Counted from the stretch's first letter, positions 1 through 5,871 are shown. The stretch: 5,947 nucleotides of DNA from Hadesarchaea archaeon (GCA_030616505.1 JAUWXD010000025.1:1-5947); one strand, 5' to 3'. The notes: generated by a model from the sequence alone, not told the origin. Program-made: numbers and translations.

Positions 1-132
1 ATCAACCACTCCGAACACCGCACCTCCGCAGAGCAGCAGCATAAGCCACCAGCCCGCCGGACCCCTTCGTTGAGCGCCCCAGATGGTCGACGTGATTATC
101 GCCGCTACCAAAGGTATGATGTAGCAAACCAC
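1..132 (-). CDS. Small multi-pass membrane protein, N-terminal part (runs off left edge)
   Basis: Reading the minus strand from a GTG at 132-130 gives 44 open codons to the window edge, with no stop. The peptide begins MVCYIIPLVAAI and continues with a hydrophobic stretch (about residues 4-18), a basic/Gly-Pro turn (QRRGPAG, about 21-27) and a second hydrophobic stretch (about 28-43), a clear two-helix membrane pattern. The GTG start is chosen because a near-perfect Shine-Dalgarno, GGAGGTG (146-140), sits 7 nt upstream. The same frame is closed by a stop at 174-172, so there is little room for a longer start. It is divergent from the DHS-like gene and seems to share its promoter region. The basic turn between the helices suggests a cytoplasmic loop, with both ends outside. 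I do not recognise a named family with certainty; small archaeal proteins of this look are usually annotated as hypothetical membrane proteins. Function unknown. Confidence 0.72.
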   Translation of the reverse strand, partial: MVCYIIPLVAAIITSTIWGAQRRGPAGWWLMLLLCGGAVFGVVD

Positions 133-139
133 TATTCTG

Positions 140-146
140 CACCTCC
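140..146 (-). promoter_or_regulatory. Strong Shine-Dalgarno for the left-edge membrane protein
   Basis: On the minus strand GGAGGTG lies 7 nt before the GTG at 132. It matches seven consecutive bases of the expected complement to the archaeal 16S rRNA 3' end. This is the strongest ribosome binding site in the window, and it fixes an otherwise unremarkable GTG as the start. Confidence 0.75.
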
Positions 147-155
147 CATCGTTTA

Positions 156-185
156 AGTAATACTTTTTTGCTTATAAATATTACT
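156..185. repeat. Inverted repeat across the divergent TATA box (candidate operator)
   Basis: AGTAATA (156-162) is mirrored exactly by TATTACT (179-185), separated by 16 bp. Trimmed to six bases it reads GTAATA-N16-TATTAC, the same 6-16-6 layout as the known E. coli NikR operator GTATGA-N16-TCATAC. A nikR gene lies about 2 kb downstream. The right arm overlaps the TATA box, so a bound protein would block transcription. The region is AT-rich, where a seven-base inverted repeat can easily occur by chance, so the operator reading is only a hypothesis. Confidence 0.3.
171..180. promoter_or_regulatory. Archaeal TATA box, probably shared by two divergent genes
   Basis: CTTATAAATA on the plus strand (TATTTATAAG on the minus) is the best TATA match in the AT-rich 150-240 region. 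Read rightward, transcription would start near 201-203, giving a leader of about 57 nt before ATG 260, with AGGT at 250-253 as ribosome binding site 6 nt ahead of the start. Read leftward, transcription would start near 151, giving a leader of about 19 nt that just contains the GGAGGTG site. Both geometries are reasonable, so one nearly symmetric element may serve both directions. Start sites are inferred from the usual spacing of about 25 nt; they are not visible directly. Confidence 0.6.
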
Positions 186-259
186 AAAAACTTTTTATTG
201 TAAATAACCTCAATGCAAAAATTTTTTAACTGTAATGAAAGAAGGAAATAGGTTCCGAT

Positions 260-1273
260 ATGCGCGAAACACCATACTTCAAGGAAAAACTTGAAACAAT
301 TGAAGTCAAGGATAAAAGCATTTCCCAGCTTCTATCCGAGATGGCGAAGACTGGATTCCAAGGCAAAAAGCTCGGCGAAGCAGTTGAAGTTTGGGAGGAC
401 ATGATCAAAGAGAACGACTTGACTATTCTCTTAGGATACGCTGGTTCTCTGAGCACGACCGGAATGTGGAAAATAATTTGCTGGCTAATCGAAAACCACT
501 ACATTGATGTGTTGGTTTCCACAGGTGCAAACATTTCCGAAGACATCTACGAGGCGATGGGTCACACTTATTGGCGTGGGGACCACCTTGTCGACGACTA
601 TGACTTGCTGAGATACAAGATAGACCGTTTCTATGATGTGTATGCGGATGAACTAGACTACCGTAAAATGGAAAATTTAATCGAAGAGTTCATGATGGGG
701 CTTGATGAAAATTACACCTATTCTTCACGAGAATTCCTAGCCCAATTTGGAAAATGGCTTTCTGGGAAAGGTATCAAGTCCATAATTTCAACTGCATATG
801 AAAACAATGTCCCTGTTTTTTGTCCTGCCATCGTTGACAGCGGTTACGGTATCGCTGCTATCACGGCAGGAGTGAAAGGAAAAAACATCAAAGTAGACCA
901 AATGAAAGACTTTAGAGAATTCTTGAAAATAGGGGACAAAAGCCCGAAAACTGGGGTAATCTACATAGGCGGGGGTGTGCCTAAGGATTTCACCCAACTA
1001 CTAGCAGTTGCGATAGATCTGACGAGAGGTGGGGAAGAAGCCTACCCACACGAGTATGCGATTCAGATAACCACCGACGCCCCGCGATGGGGAGGATTAA
1101 GCGGGTGCACGTTCGAGGAAGCGATAAGCTGGGGAAAGACCTCGGCAAAAGGGAAAAACGTTGCCTGCTACTGCGATGCGACTATTGCCCTACCTCTAAT
1201 TTCTCATGCACTGAACGAACGTGTGAAAACTAAAAGAAAACATCCCGATTTTTCATTGTTGTTCAATAAATAG
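260..1273 (+). CDS. Deoxyhypusine synthase-like protein with altered active-site motif
   Basis: A 337-residue protein of the deoxyhypusine synthase (DHS) fold, an NAD-dependent cytosolic family that moves the aminobutyl group of spermidine to an acceptor. Family marks are GYAGSLSTTGM (59-69), the NAD-site stretch STGANISEDI (87-96), IGGGVPKDF (236-244), GGLSG (278-282), EEAISWGK (286-293) and YCDATIALPL (304-313). The lysine that forms the enzyme-substrate imine (human K329) is present as K293. The human KHH motif, whose first His (H288) contacts spermidine, is KDF here (D243), and human D316 is Leu280. The GVPK-[DN]-F and TDAPxxGGLSG pattern resembles the bacterial/archaeal DHS-like branch, some members of which are thought to make homospermidine, more than true DHS. 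The start at 260 has AGGT 6 nt upstream. First gene of the plus-strand series. Family certain; substrate open: homospermidine synthase, DHS subunit or another amine transferase. Confidence 0.9.
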   Translation: MRETPYFKEKLETIEVKDKSISQLLSEMAKTGFQGKKLGEAVEVWEDMIKENDLTILLGYAGSLSTTGMWKIICWLIENHYIDVLVSTGANISEDIYEAMGHTYWRGDHLVDDYDLLRYKIDRFYDVYADELDYRKMENLIEEFMMGLDENYTYSSREFLAQFGKWLSGKGIKSIISTAYENNVPVFCPAIVDSGYGIAAITAGVKGKNIKVDQMKDFREFLKIGDKSPKTGVIYIGGGVPKDFTQLLAVAIDLTRGGEEAYPHEYAIQITTDAPRWGGLSGCTFEEAISWGKTSAKGKNVACYCDATIALPLISHALNERVKTKRKHPDFSLLFNK

Positions 1274-1329
1274 GCGTCTCGGCGCTGTCGTTTAAGCTCT
1301 CGTGAGAACACATTAGCAGGGTTAAAATA

Positions 1330-2268
1330 ATGAAAAAAATTCTCGGGCAGCCAGTTAAAGATATCTCGCTACGTAAAGGGATGAAACTCAACGATTTAGC
1401 ACAGCAAATGGAAGCGGGAGGCGGTTTCGTCGCAAAAAAAGTCGGGGTGGCCGTCGACATCCTCGAGCGCATGGAGCACAACGAAACATGCACTAAATTC
1501 TTCTCATTCCCGGCTTGCATTGTCGCGACGGGCTGTAGGGGAATCATGCGGGACCTCGTGAAAAATAAGCTCGTCGATGTCATCATAACCACATGCGGCA
1601 CTCTTGATCACGATCTAGCACGGTCATGGAGGAACTACTACCACGGCAGTTTTGAGATGGATGACGCCAAGTTGCACCGCGAGGGAATAAATAGGATTGG
1701 CAACATTCTGGCACCTAACGAGAGTTACGGCTTAGTGCTTGAAGAGAAAATGCAACCCATCATGCACGAACTATGGAGAAGGGGTAAGCGTGAGTTATCG
1801 GGCAAAGAACTGATTTGGGAATTTGGGCGGAGAATGAAAAGAGATTCAATCCTTTATTGGTCGTGGAAGAAAAAAATCCCTATCTATGTGCCGGGCATGT
1901 TCGACGGTGCCTTTGGCTCTCAGATCTGGCTATTTTGGCAAGACCACCGTGAGTTCAAGCTGAATCAGTTCCAAGACGAACAGGAATTGGCAGACATAGT
2001 ATTCGATGCAAAGCACACTGGGGCCCTTGTGATAGGGGGAGGGATAAGCAAACACCACACACTATGGTGGAACCAATTCCGTCAGGGGTTAGATTATGCT
2101 GTTTACATCACTACTGCACCTGAATGGGATGGCAGCCTGAGCGGCGCCAGGGTACGCGAGGCTGTCTCCTGGGGTAAAGTAAAGGAGAAAGCCAGATATG
2201 TAACGGTGGAGGGTGATGCTACGGTACTACTTCCACTAATTATAGGCGCGTTGATGGAGAGGTTATAA
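1330..2268 (+). CDS. dys: Deoxyhypusine synthase, archaeal type
   Basis: A 312-residue cytosolic enzyme expected to transfer the 4-aminobutyl group of spermidine to a lysine of aIF5A, using NAD, to make deoxyhypusine. Visible motifs in order: ITTCGTLDHDLARS (86-99) of the NAD site, the HGSFEMDD segment (105-112), INRIGNILAPNESY (120-133, matching human INRIGNLLVPNENY), VIGGGISKHH (234-243), DGSLSGAR (267-274), REAVSWGK (276-283) and GDATVLLPL (295-303). K283 is the catalytic lysine, H242 matches human H288 and E277 matches human E323. Length suits archaeal DHS, which lacks some of the eukaryotic N-terminal extension. ATG 1330 is the only sensible start, since an in-frame stop lies at 1303-1305; AGGG (1318-1321) is a weak ribosome binding site. 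The gap from the DHS-like gene is 56 nt, with at most a poor TATA (TTTAAGCT, 1291-1298). The two paralogues are strongly diverged, so this is not a recent duplication. Confidence 0.93.
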   Translation: MKKILGQPVKDISLRKGMKLNDLAQQMEAGGGFVAKKVGVAVDILERMEHNETCTKFFSFPACIVATGCRGIMRDLVKNKLVDVIITTCGTLDHDLARSWRNYYHGSFEMDDAKLHREGINRIGNILAPNESYGLVLEEKMQPIMHELWRRGKRELSGKELIWEFGRRMKRDSILYWSWKKKIPIYVPGMFDGAFGSQIWLFWQDHREFKLNQFQDEQELADIVFDAKHTGALVIGGGISKHHTLWWNQFRQGLDYAVYITTAPEWDGSLSGARVREAVSWGKVKEKARYVTVEGDATVLLPLIIGALMERL

Positions 2269-2325
2269 AACAAACAACCATGAAAAGCTTGAAAATACTC
2301 GATAACGAAGTTTGATGGGGACATA

Positions 2326-2730
2326 ATGGGAGCGAAAATCACGCGCGTTAGCTTGACATTACCTCAAGACTTGCTGGGAGAGCTGGACCGTTCGCTTAAA
2401 GCCCAAGGTTATGCAAGCCGTTCAGAGGCTGTTCGAGATTCATTACGGGATTTCTTGACGAACTACAAGTGGCGTCATGGGCTCAAGGGTGAACGTCTCG
2501 GTGTTGTGATGCTGGTGTACGAGCACGATGTCCGAGGACTAAGTGATAAGCTAATGGACATTCAACACGAGAGCGCGAATATCATAAGTACGGTTCAACA
2601 TTTACACATAGATATCAAAAACTGTTTGGAGACTCTAATAGTCAGGGGAGCAGCCGAGGATATCCGAAAGCTTGTTGACCGTTTGGGTGACCTCCGTGGT
2701 GTCAAACAGGCAAAGCTGATGGTGGTCTGA
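2326..2730 (+). CDS. nikR: Nickel-responsive transcriptional regulator NikR
   Basis: A 134-residue DNA-binding protein. Residues about 3-45 (ITRVSLTLPQDLLGELD, then GYASRSEAVRDSLRDFL) form a ribbon-helix-helix domain. The rest is the ACT-like nickel-sensing, tetramerising domain, with VMLVYEHD (61-68) and QHLHIDIKNCLE (91-102). All four high-affinity nickel ligands of E. coli NikR (H76, H87, H89, C95) have counterparts here: H81, H92, H94 and C100. Nickel binding should therefore be intact, and the family normally represses nickel uptake genes. Length is typical. ATG 2326 follows GGGG (2317-2320) by 5 nt. It lies 57 nt after DHS, and its TGA is directly followed by the GTG of the HD gene. No nickel transporter, hydrogenase, urease or CO dehydrogenase is in view, so its targets are elsewhere or include this cluster. 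Confidence 0.95.
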   Translation: MGAKITRVSLTLPQDLLGELDRSLKAQGYASRSEAVRDSLRDFLTNYKWRHGLKGERLGVVMLVYEHDVRGLSDKLMDIQHESANIISTVQHLHIDIKNCLETLIVRGAAEDIRKLVDRLGDLRGVKQAKLMVV

Positions 2731-3318
2731 GTGAAATTGCAAGAACTGTTTGGACATCTAAACACCCTAAAACGCATTCCCCGCACAGGCTGGCTACTCT
2801 GTAATGTGCCACTTGGGGAGGTTGAAGACGTGGCACAGCATACATTCGATGTCGCGACGATGGCGTTGGTACTTGCAGATGAACTCGAACGTCTAAAAAT
2901 AAAAATAAACCGTGAACGAGCCCTCAGCATGGCGGTGGTGCACGACTGGGCTGAAGCACTTGTCGGCGACTTTCCATATCCTGCACTCAAACATTTGGAG
3001 TCGGGAGAAACAAAAAAGAAAATCGAACTAAATGCTCTCAACGACTTGTTACGCGATTTGCCGATGAAGGAGAAATATTTGGGGTTATGGCAGGAATACA
3101 GCGAAAAACATACACTTGAGGCCAAGCTCGTACATACAGCTGATTACCTCTCCATACTCGTACAGGCGGTCAAATATCGCGAACGCGGCAATCGATCAAG
3201 TGAACTAGACGAACTCTGGCATGCGGTCGATAAAGATCTACAGCCATACCTCAATGAATTCCCTTGGATTACTGATTTGGTGACAAAACTAGGAAAACGT
3301 TTCTTTTCTGACAAGTAA
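2731..3318 (+). CDS. HD-domain phosphohydrolase, YfbR/HDDC2-like 5'-deoxynucleotidase
   Basis: A 195-residue cytosolic metal-dependent phosphohydrolase of the HD superfamily. Compared with E. coli YfbR (H33, H68-D69, D137; R18, W19) the metal ligands are visible as H37 in EDVAQHTFDVA, H71-D72 in VVHDWAEALVGDFP, and D138 in HTADYLS. E75 matches the catalytic glutamate region, and R18/W21 lie where YfbR reads the nucleotide. The likely reaction is hydrolysis of (deoxy)nucleoside 5'-monophosphates, but HD proteins vary and the exact substrate is not provable here. Length is close to YfbR (199). The GTG start directly follows the nikR TGA with zero gap, and GGTGGT (2721-2726) inside the nikR end is its ribosome binding site; this arrangement implies translational coupling. 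An earlier start would overlap the nikR coding end, and the protein already begins at the expected family N-terminus (LQELFGHLNTLKRIPRTGW). Confidence 0.88.
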   Translation: MKLQELFGHLNTLKRIPRTGWLLCNVPLGEVEDVAQHTFDVATMALVLADELERLKIKINRERALSMAVVHDWAEALVGDFPYPALKHLESGETKKKIELNALNDLLRDLPMKEKYLGLWQEYSEKHTLEAKLVHTADYLSILVQAVKYRERGNRSSELDELWHAVDKDLQPYLNEFPWITDLVTKLGKRFFSDK

Positions 3319-3328
3319 TCACCTGTCA
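3309..3328. repeat. 20-bp near-palindrome between the HD gene and acs
   Basis: TGACAAGT (3309-3316), the spacer AATC, then ACCTGTCA (3321-3328): seven of eight arm positions pair, with one A/C mismatch. It spans the HD stop codon (3316-3318) and ends 12 bp before the acs TATA box, the place where archaeal activators often bind. As RNA it could fold into a hairpin at the end of the HD message, but no T-run follows on the plus strand, so a terminator is unlikely. Operator, RNA hairpin or chance cannot be told apart here. Confidence 0.35.
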
Positions 3329-3340
3329 AAACTCGTGAAA

Positions 3341-3350
3341 GTTTAAATAC
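3341..3350 (+). promoter_or_regulatory. acs promoter: TATA box and upstream A-rich BRE
   Basis: GTTTAAATAC contains TTTAAATA, a full match to the archaeal TATA consensus, preceded by GTGAAA, a plausible TFB recognition element. Transcription should start about 25 nt beyond the centre, near 3370-3372. That leaves a short leader of about 16 nt holding GGTG (3378-3381) before ATG 3387. This shows that acs can be transcribed separately from the upstream genes, and that a GTG at 3351, right next to the TATA box, cannot be used from this promoter. Confidence 0.72.
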
Positions 3351-3377
3351 GTGCAAAACAAAAACTTCAAGAATTGT

Positions 3378-3381
3378 GGTG
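3378..3381 (+). promoter_or_regulatory. acs ribosome binding site that decides the start
   Basis: GGTG lies 5 nt before ATG 3387 and matches the core of the archaeal anti-Shine-Dalgarno. The in-frame GTG at 3351 has no such motif and follows the TATA box with no spacing. The site therefore supports the shorter protein. Confidence 0.6.
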
Positions 3382-3386
3382 GAACT

Positions 3387-5345
3387 ATGAAATCGACTAA
3401 GTGGGTTGTTGAAGATCCCAAGGAAAGGGGCGTATTCTGGCCCTCAGCGGAACTCAAGAAAAGGGCCTGGGTGAGCGATGAAGCTATTTATGAAAAAGCC
3501 GCGAAAGACCCCATAAAGTTCTGGGAAGAGCGCGCTGCAGAAGGCTTAGAATGGTACAAAAAATGGGATGAAGCTTACCGTTGGGACCCCCCGTATGTGA
3601 AATGGTTTATTGGTGGCAAACTAAACGCGTGTTACAATGCTGTAGATCGTCACGTGAAAGCAGGTAAAGGTGACAAAAAAGCCATAATCTGGATTCCCGA
3701 GCCGCCAAACGAGCCAGCTCGCGAGCTTACATATAATGACCTACACCGAGAGGTCAACAAACTTGCTAACGTTCTCAAAAGCTTTGGTGTCAAACGGGGC
3801 GACAGAGTCGGCATTTACTTGCCCCTAATTCCTGAAGTCCAGATAGCCCTCCTAGCGTGCGCTCGTATAGGTGCACCCCACAGTGTGGTGTTCTCCGCTT
3901 TCAGCAGCGATTCTCTCCGCGTAAGACTCGAAGATGCCGAAGCGAAAGTCCTCATAACGTCCGATGGCTACTACAGGCGAGGCAAAGTGGTGAACCTCAA
4001 AGCAGGTGCTGATGAGGGAATAAAAGACACAAAAGTTGAGAAAGTCATCGTCGTCAAGCGGGCTGGCAATGAAGTAAACATGGTTGAAGGACGAGATCAC
4101 TGGTGGCACGACTTAATAAAAAACGCAGAACCTAATTGTGAGCCCGAAGTGATGGACGCGGAAGACACGTTATTTTTATTGTATACATCTGGTACGACAG
4201 GCCGGCCGAAAGGGGTCATCCACACAACCGGTGGTTATCTAACCCAGGTTTACTTGACGACGAAATGGGTGTTCGACATACACGATGATGATGTCTTCTG
4301 GTGCACCTCTGATATAGGGTGGGTCACGGGGCACTCTTATGCATGTTATGGTCCGCTTCTGAACTGTGCCACAATGTTGGTTTATGAGGGCGCTCCGAAT
4401 TATCCAGCCCCAGACCGATGGTGGGAGATTATCGAAAAGTACGGGGTTACGATTCTCTACACGGCCCCGACCGCAATTCGGATGTTCGTGAAACTAGGCA
4501 GTGAGTGGCCTAAAAAGCACGATTTGAATAGCCTTCGCTTGCTAGGCACGGTTGGCGAGCCAATAGATAAAGAAGCTTGGATGTGGTATTTCAACGTCAT
4601 TGGTGGTGGCAGGTGTCCGATTACCGACACATGGTGGCAAACCGAAACTGGAGGAACGTTGATAATGTCGCTTCCGGGTATAGGTCCATTTATTCCGAGC
4701 GTCGCGGGTAAGAATTTCCCAGGCACTAGACATGAAGTCGTCGATGAGGGGGGCAAGACCTTAGAAGAGGGAAATGGCGGTTACCTTGTGCAGGTGCCAC
4801 CGTTTGCACCTGGTATGCTTCGCGGGCTCTACAAAGCCGACGATAAGTACCGTGCGACCTATTGGAGCAGATATCAAAACAAGTACTATTTCACCAGCGA
4901 CGGGGCGAGGAGAGTGCCTTATGGTTGCATCCGAGCGACAGGAAGAGTTGACGATGTGATGAAGATTGCTGGGCATCGCCTCTCTACGGCCGAACTTGAA
5001 GATGCCTTGAACAGGCACGAAGCGATTGTGGAAAGCGCAGTTGTTTCGAAGCCCCATGATATCAAGGGTGAAGTTCCTGTTGTGTATGTTATCCTAAAGT
5101 CCAACTTCAAGCCGTCGGATGAATTAACAAAAACGCTGGTAAAACACGTGGACAAAACCATGGGGCCCATAGTCAGACCAGAAAAAATTATTTTTGCGGA
5201 GGAGTTGCCGAAGACAAGGAGCGGCAAAATCATGCGCAGAGTCCTAAAAGCGTTGGCGACGAACGAACCAATCGGCGATATTACAACTTTGCTAAACCCT
5301 GAATCAATCGAAGCACTAAAGCAGAAGATGGGTTATAAGGGTTAA
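3387..5345 (+). CDS. acs: Acetyl-CoA synthetase, AMP-forming
   Basis: A 652-residue enzyme (the length of E. coli and Salmonella Acs) that converts acetate, ATP and CoA to acetyl-CoA, AMP and PPi in the cytosol, for acetate assimilation or salvage. Numbered from ATG 3387: an N-terminal ACAS segment with KFWEERAAEGLEWYKKWDEA; the ATP/AMP motif YTSGTTGRPKG (266-276); SDIGWVTGHSY (308-318); GTVGEPI (387-393); TDTWWQTETGG (413-423), whose second Trp (W417, Salmonella W414) limits the acyl pocket to acetate; TSDGAR and TGRVDDVMKIAGHRLST (about 503-534) at the hinge to the C-terminal lid; and PKTRSGKIMRR, where K614 matches Salmonella K609, the catalytic lysine controlled by acetylation in bacteria. 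All key residues look intact. An in-frame GTG at 3351 would add 12 residues but abuts the TATA box, so ATG 3387 is preferred. It has its own promoter and ends in a hairpin/T-run. No Pat- or Sir2-type gene is nearby. Confidence 0.95.
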   Translation: MKSTKWVVEDPKERGVFWPSAELKKRAWVSDEAIYEKAAKDPIKFWEERAAEGLEWYKKWDEAYRWDPPYVKWFIGGKLNACYNAVDRHVKAGKGDKKAIIWIPEPPNEPARELTYNDLHREVNKLANVLKSFGVKRGDRVGIYLPLIPEVQIALLACARIGAPHSVVFSAFSSDSLRVRLEDAEAKVLITSDGYYRRGKVVNLKAGADEGIKDTKVEKVIVVKRAGNEVNMVEGRDHWWHDLIKNAEPNCEPEVMDAEDTLFLLYTSGTTGRPKGVIHTTGGYLTQVYLTTKWVFDIHDDDVFWCTSDIGWVTGHSYACYGPLLNCATMLVYEGAPNYPAPDRWWEIIEKYGVTILYTAPTAIRMFVKLGSEWPKKHDLNSLRLLGTVGEPIDKEAWMWYFNVIGGGRCPITDTWWQTETGGTLIMSLPGIGPFIPSVAGKNFPGTRHEVVDEGGKTLEEGNGGYLVQVPPFAPGMLRGLYKADDKYRATYWSRYQNKYYFTSDGARRVPYGCIRATGRVDDVMKIAGHRLSTAELEDALNRHEAIVESAVVSKPHDIKGEVPVVYVILKSNFKPSDELTKTLVKHVDKTMGPIVRPEKIIFAEELPKTRSGKIMRRVLKALATNEPIGDITTLLNPESIEALKQKMGYKG

Positions 5346-5348
5346 TTA

Positions 5349-5385
5349 GAAAGGTCTAAGCGGTTATCTAACCTTTCCTTTTTTT
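5349..5385 (+). terminator. Terminator of acs: hairpin plus T-run
   Basis: GAAAGGT (5349-5355) pairs with ACCTTTC (5371-5377); a small inner TAA/TTA pairing (5357-5359 with 5364-5366) may close the loop. A run of seven T follows (5379-5385), then C and TTT. Archaeal termination depends mainly on such T-runs, and the position just after the acs stop fits. The right arm and the T-run lie inside the 3' end of the convergent membrane-protein gene. On the minus strand only short mixed AT follows the stem, so the signal looks one-directional. Confidence 0.65.
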
Positions 5386-5871
5386 CTTTACGGGCTTGAC
5401 GTATTTGCGTTCTCGGAGCGTCTCAACGACTTCTAACTCGGAAGGTTGTGAAGGCGATGGTTGTGGAGATGCTTGAGTCGATTTCTTTTTCTTCACAAGC
5501 TTACCGTACCCGCGTTTTCGGAGCATTGTCACGACTTCTAACTCGGACGGCGGGGGGGGCAAAGCTCGCGGAGGCGCTCGAGGCAACTTCGCCCCAGAGA
5601 CGTGGACGATCCTGCTTGCAATGAACATATACGCGAGCACCAACACGCAGAAGTACAGCGGTTCGAGCGCGAGCACCATGGATGTGATGACGGCTGGCAT
5701 GACGATGGCTAAACCGACACCTAAAGCGAGCACGAACGTTCTAACTCTTTTGCGCCGATAGAGGACCATCAACTTACCACCCAGTCCAAGCAACAGTGCC
5801 TCGAGTCCAAACGCCAAAGAACCTATGAGGAGAACCAGATAGAGGGTATCAATGGCACCCAACCTCACCAC
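5368..5871 (-). CDS. Three-helix membrane protein with duplicated basic cytoplasmic tail
   Basis: A 167-residue protein of no family I recognise. Residues about 7-36, 45-68 and 71-90 are strongly hydrophobic and read as three membrane helices. The basic loop RRKRVR (39-44) should be cytoplasmic, which puts the N-terminus outside and the long tail (91-167) inside. The tail has two copies of a module, PSELEVV followed by L-R-x-R-x-Y and a lysine cluster (108-130 and 143-165), joined by Pro/Ser/Gln-rich linkers. It ends in KKKRKG. The start is GTG 5871, followed by a second GTG; a TATA-like CTTTAAATC at 5902-5894 would start transcription about 5873, so the message is probably leaderless. It converges on acs with a 22-nt gap. 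A run of eight C encodes part of the prolines (105-108), but the frame stays open and the repeat matches on both sides, so no frameshift is evident. Its role is unknown; the basic tail could bind nucleic acid or acidic lipids (inference). Confidence 0.8.
   Translation of the reverse strand: MVRLGAIDTLYLVLLIGSLAFGLEALLLGLGGKLMVLYRRKRVRTFVLALGVGLAIVMPAVITSMVLALEPLYFCVLVLAYMFIASRIVHVSGAKLPRAPPRALPPPPSELEVVTMLRKRGYGKLVKKKKSTQASPQPSPSQPSELEVVETLRERKYVKPVKKKRKG
5377..5550 (-). repeat. In-frame tandem module repeat in the membrane protein tail
   Basis: Copy 1 (5482-5550) and copy 2 (5377-5445) encode 23-residue units identical at 16 positions: PSELEVV, then L-R-x-R-x-Y-x-K-x-V-K-K-K. The DNA still shares an exact 17-base stretch (5426-5442 and 5531-5547), 105 bp or 35 codons apart. 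The protein-level match is stronger at the PSELEVV core and the lysines than in between. Confidence 0.85.

Noticed and set aside
114..119. GTATGA, the left half of the E. coli NikR operator
   Set aside because: The mirrored half TCATAC is missing 16 bp downstream, and the hexamer lies inside the left-edge coding sequence.
206..254. AACCT (206-210) with AGGTT (250-254) as a leader hairpin or riboswitch before the DHS-like gene
   Set aside because: Only five pairs close a loop of nearly 40 nt, and no known riboswitch fold is visible in the leader.
1274..1329. Separate promoter for the second DHS gene
   Set aside because: The only candidate, TTTAAGCT at 1291-1298, is a poor TATA match. With a 56-nt gap, read-through from the upstream gene is the simpler view.
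2280..2315. Eleven-codon mini-frame (MKSLKILDNEV) between DHS and nikR
   Set aside because: No ribosome binding site and no conservation evidence. A frame this short is expected by chance, although a leader peptide cannot be fully excluded.
2595..3125. Long open frame (176 codons) on the minus strand across the nikR end and HD gene
   Set aside because: The plus strand here encodes two clearly recognisable proteins. The antisense product is rich in Ser, Arg, Phe and Cys with no domain, as expected of a shadow frame.
4457..5233. Several minus-strand and one plus-strand alternate open frames inside acs
   Set aside because: They lie wholly within the conserved ACS coding sequence and show no recognisable motifs or ribosome binding sites.
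5552..5559. Eight-base G run as a phase-variable or frameshift site
   Set aside because: It encodes prolines in a proline-rich linker, and the same frame carries matching repeat copies downstream, so the gene is intact. There is no sign of an alternative-frame product.
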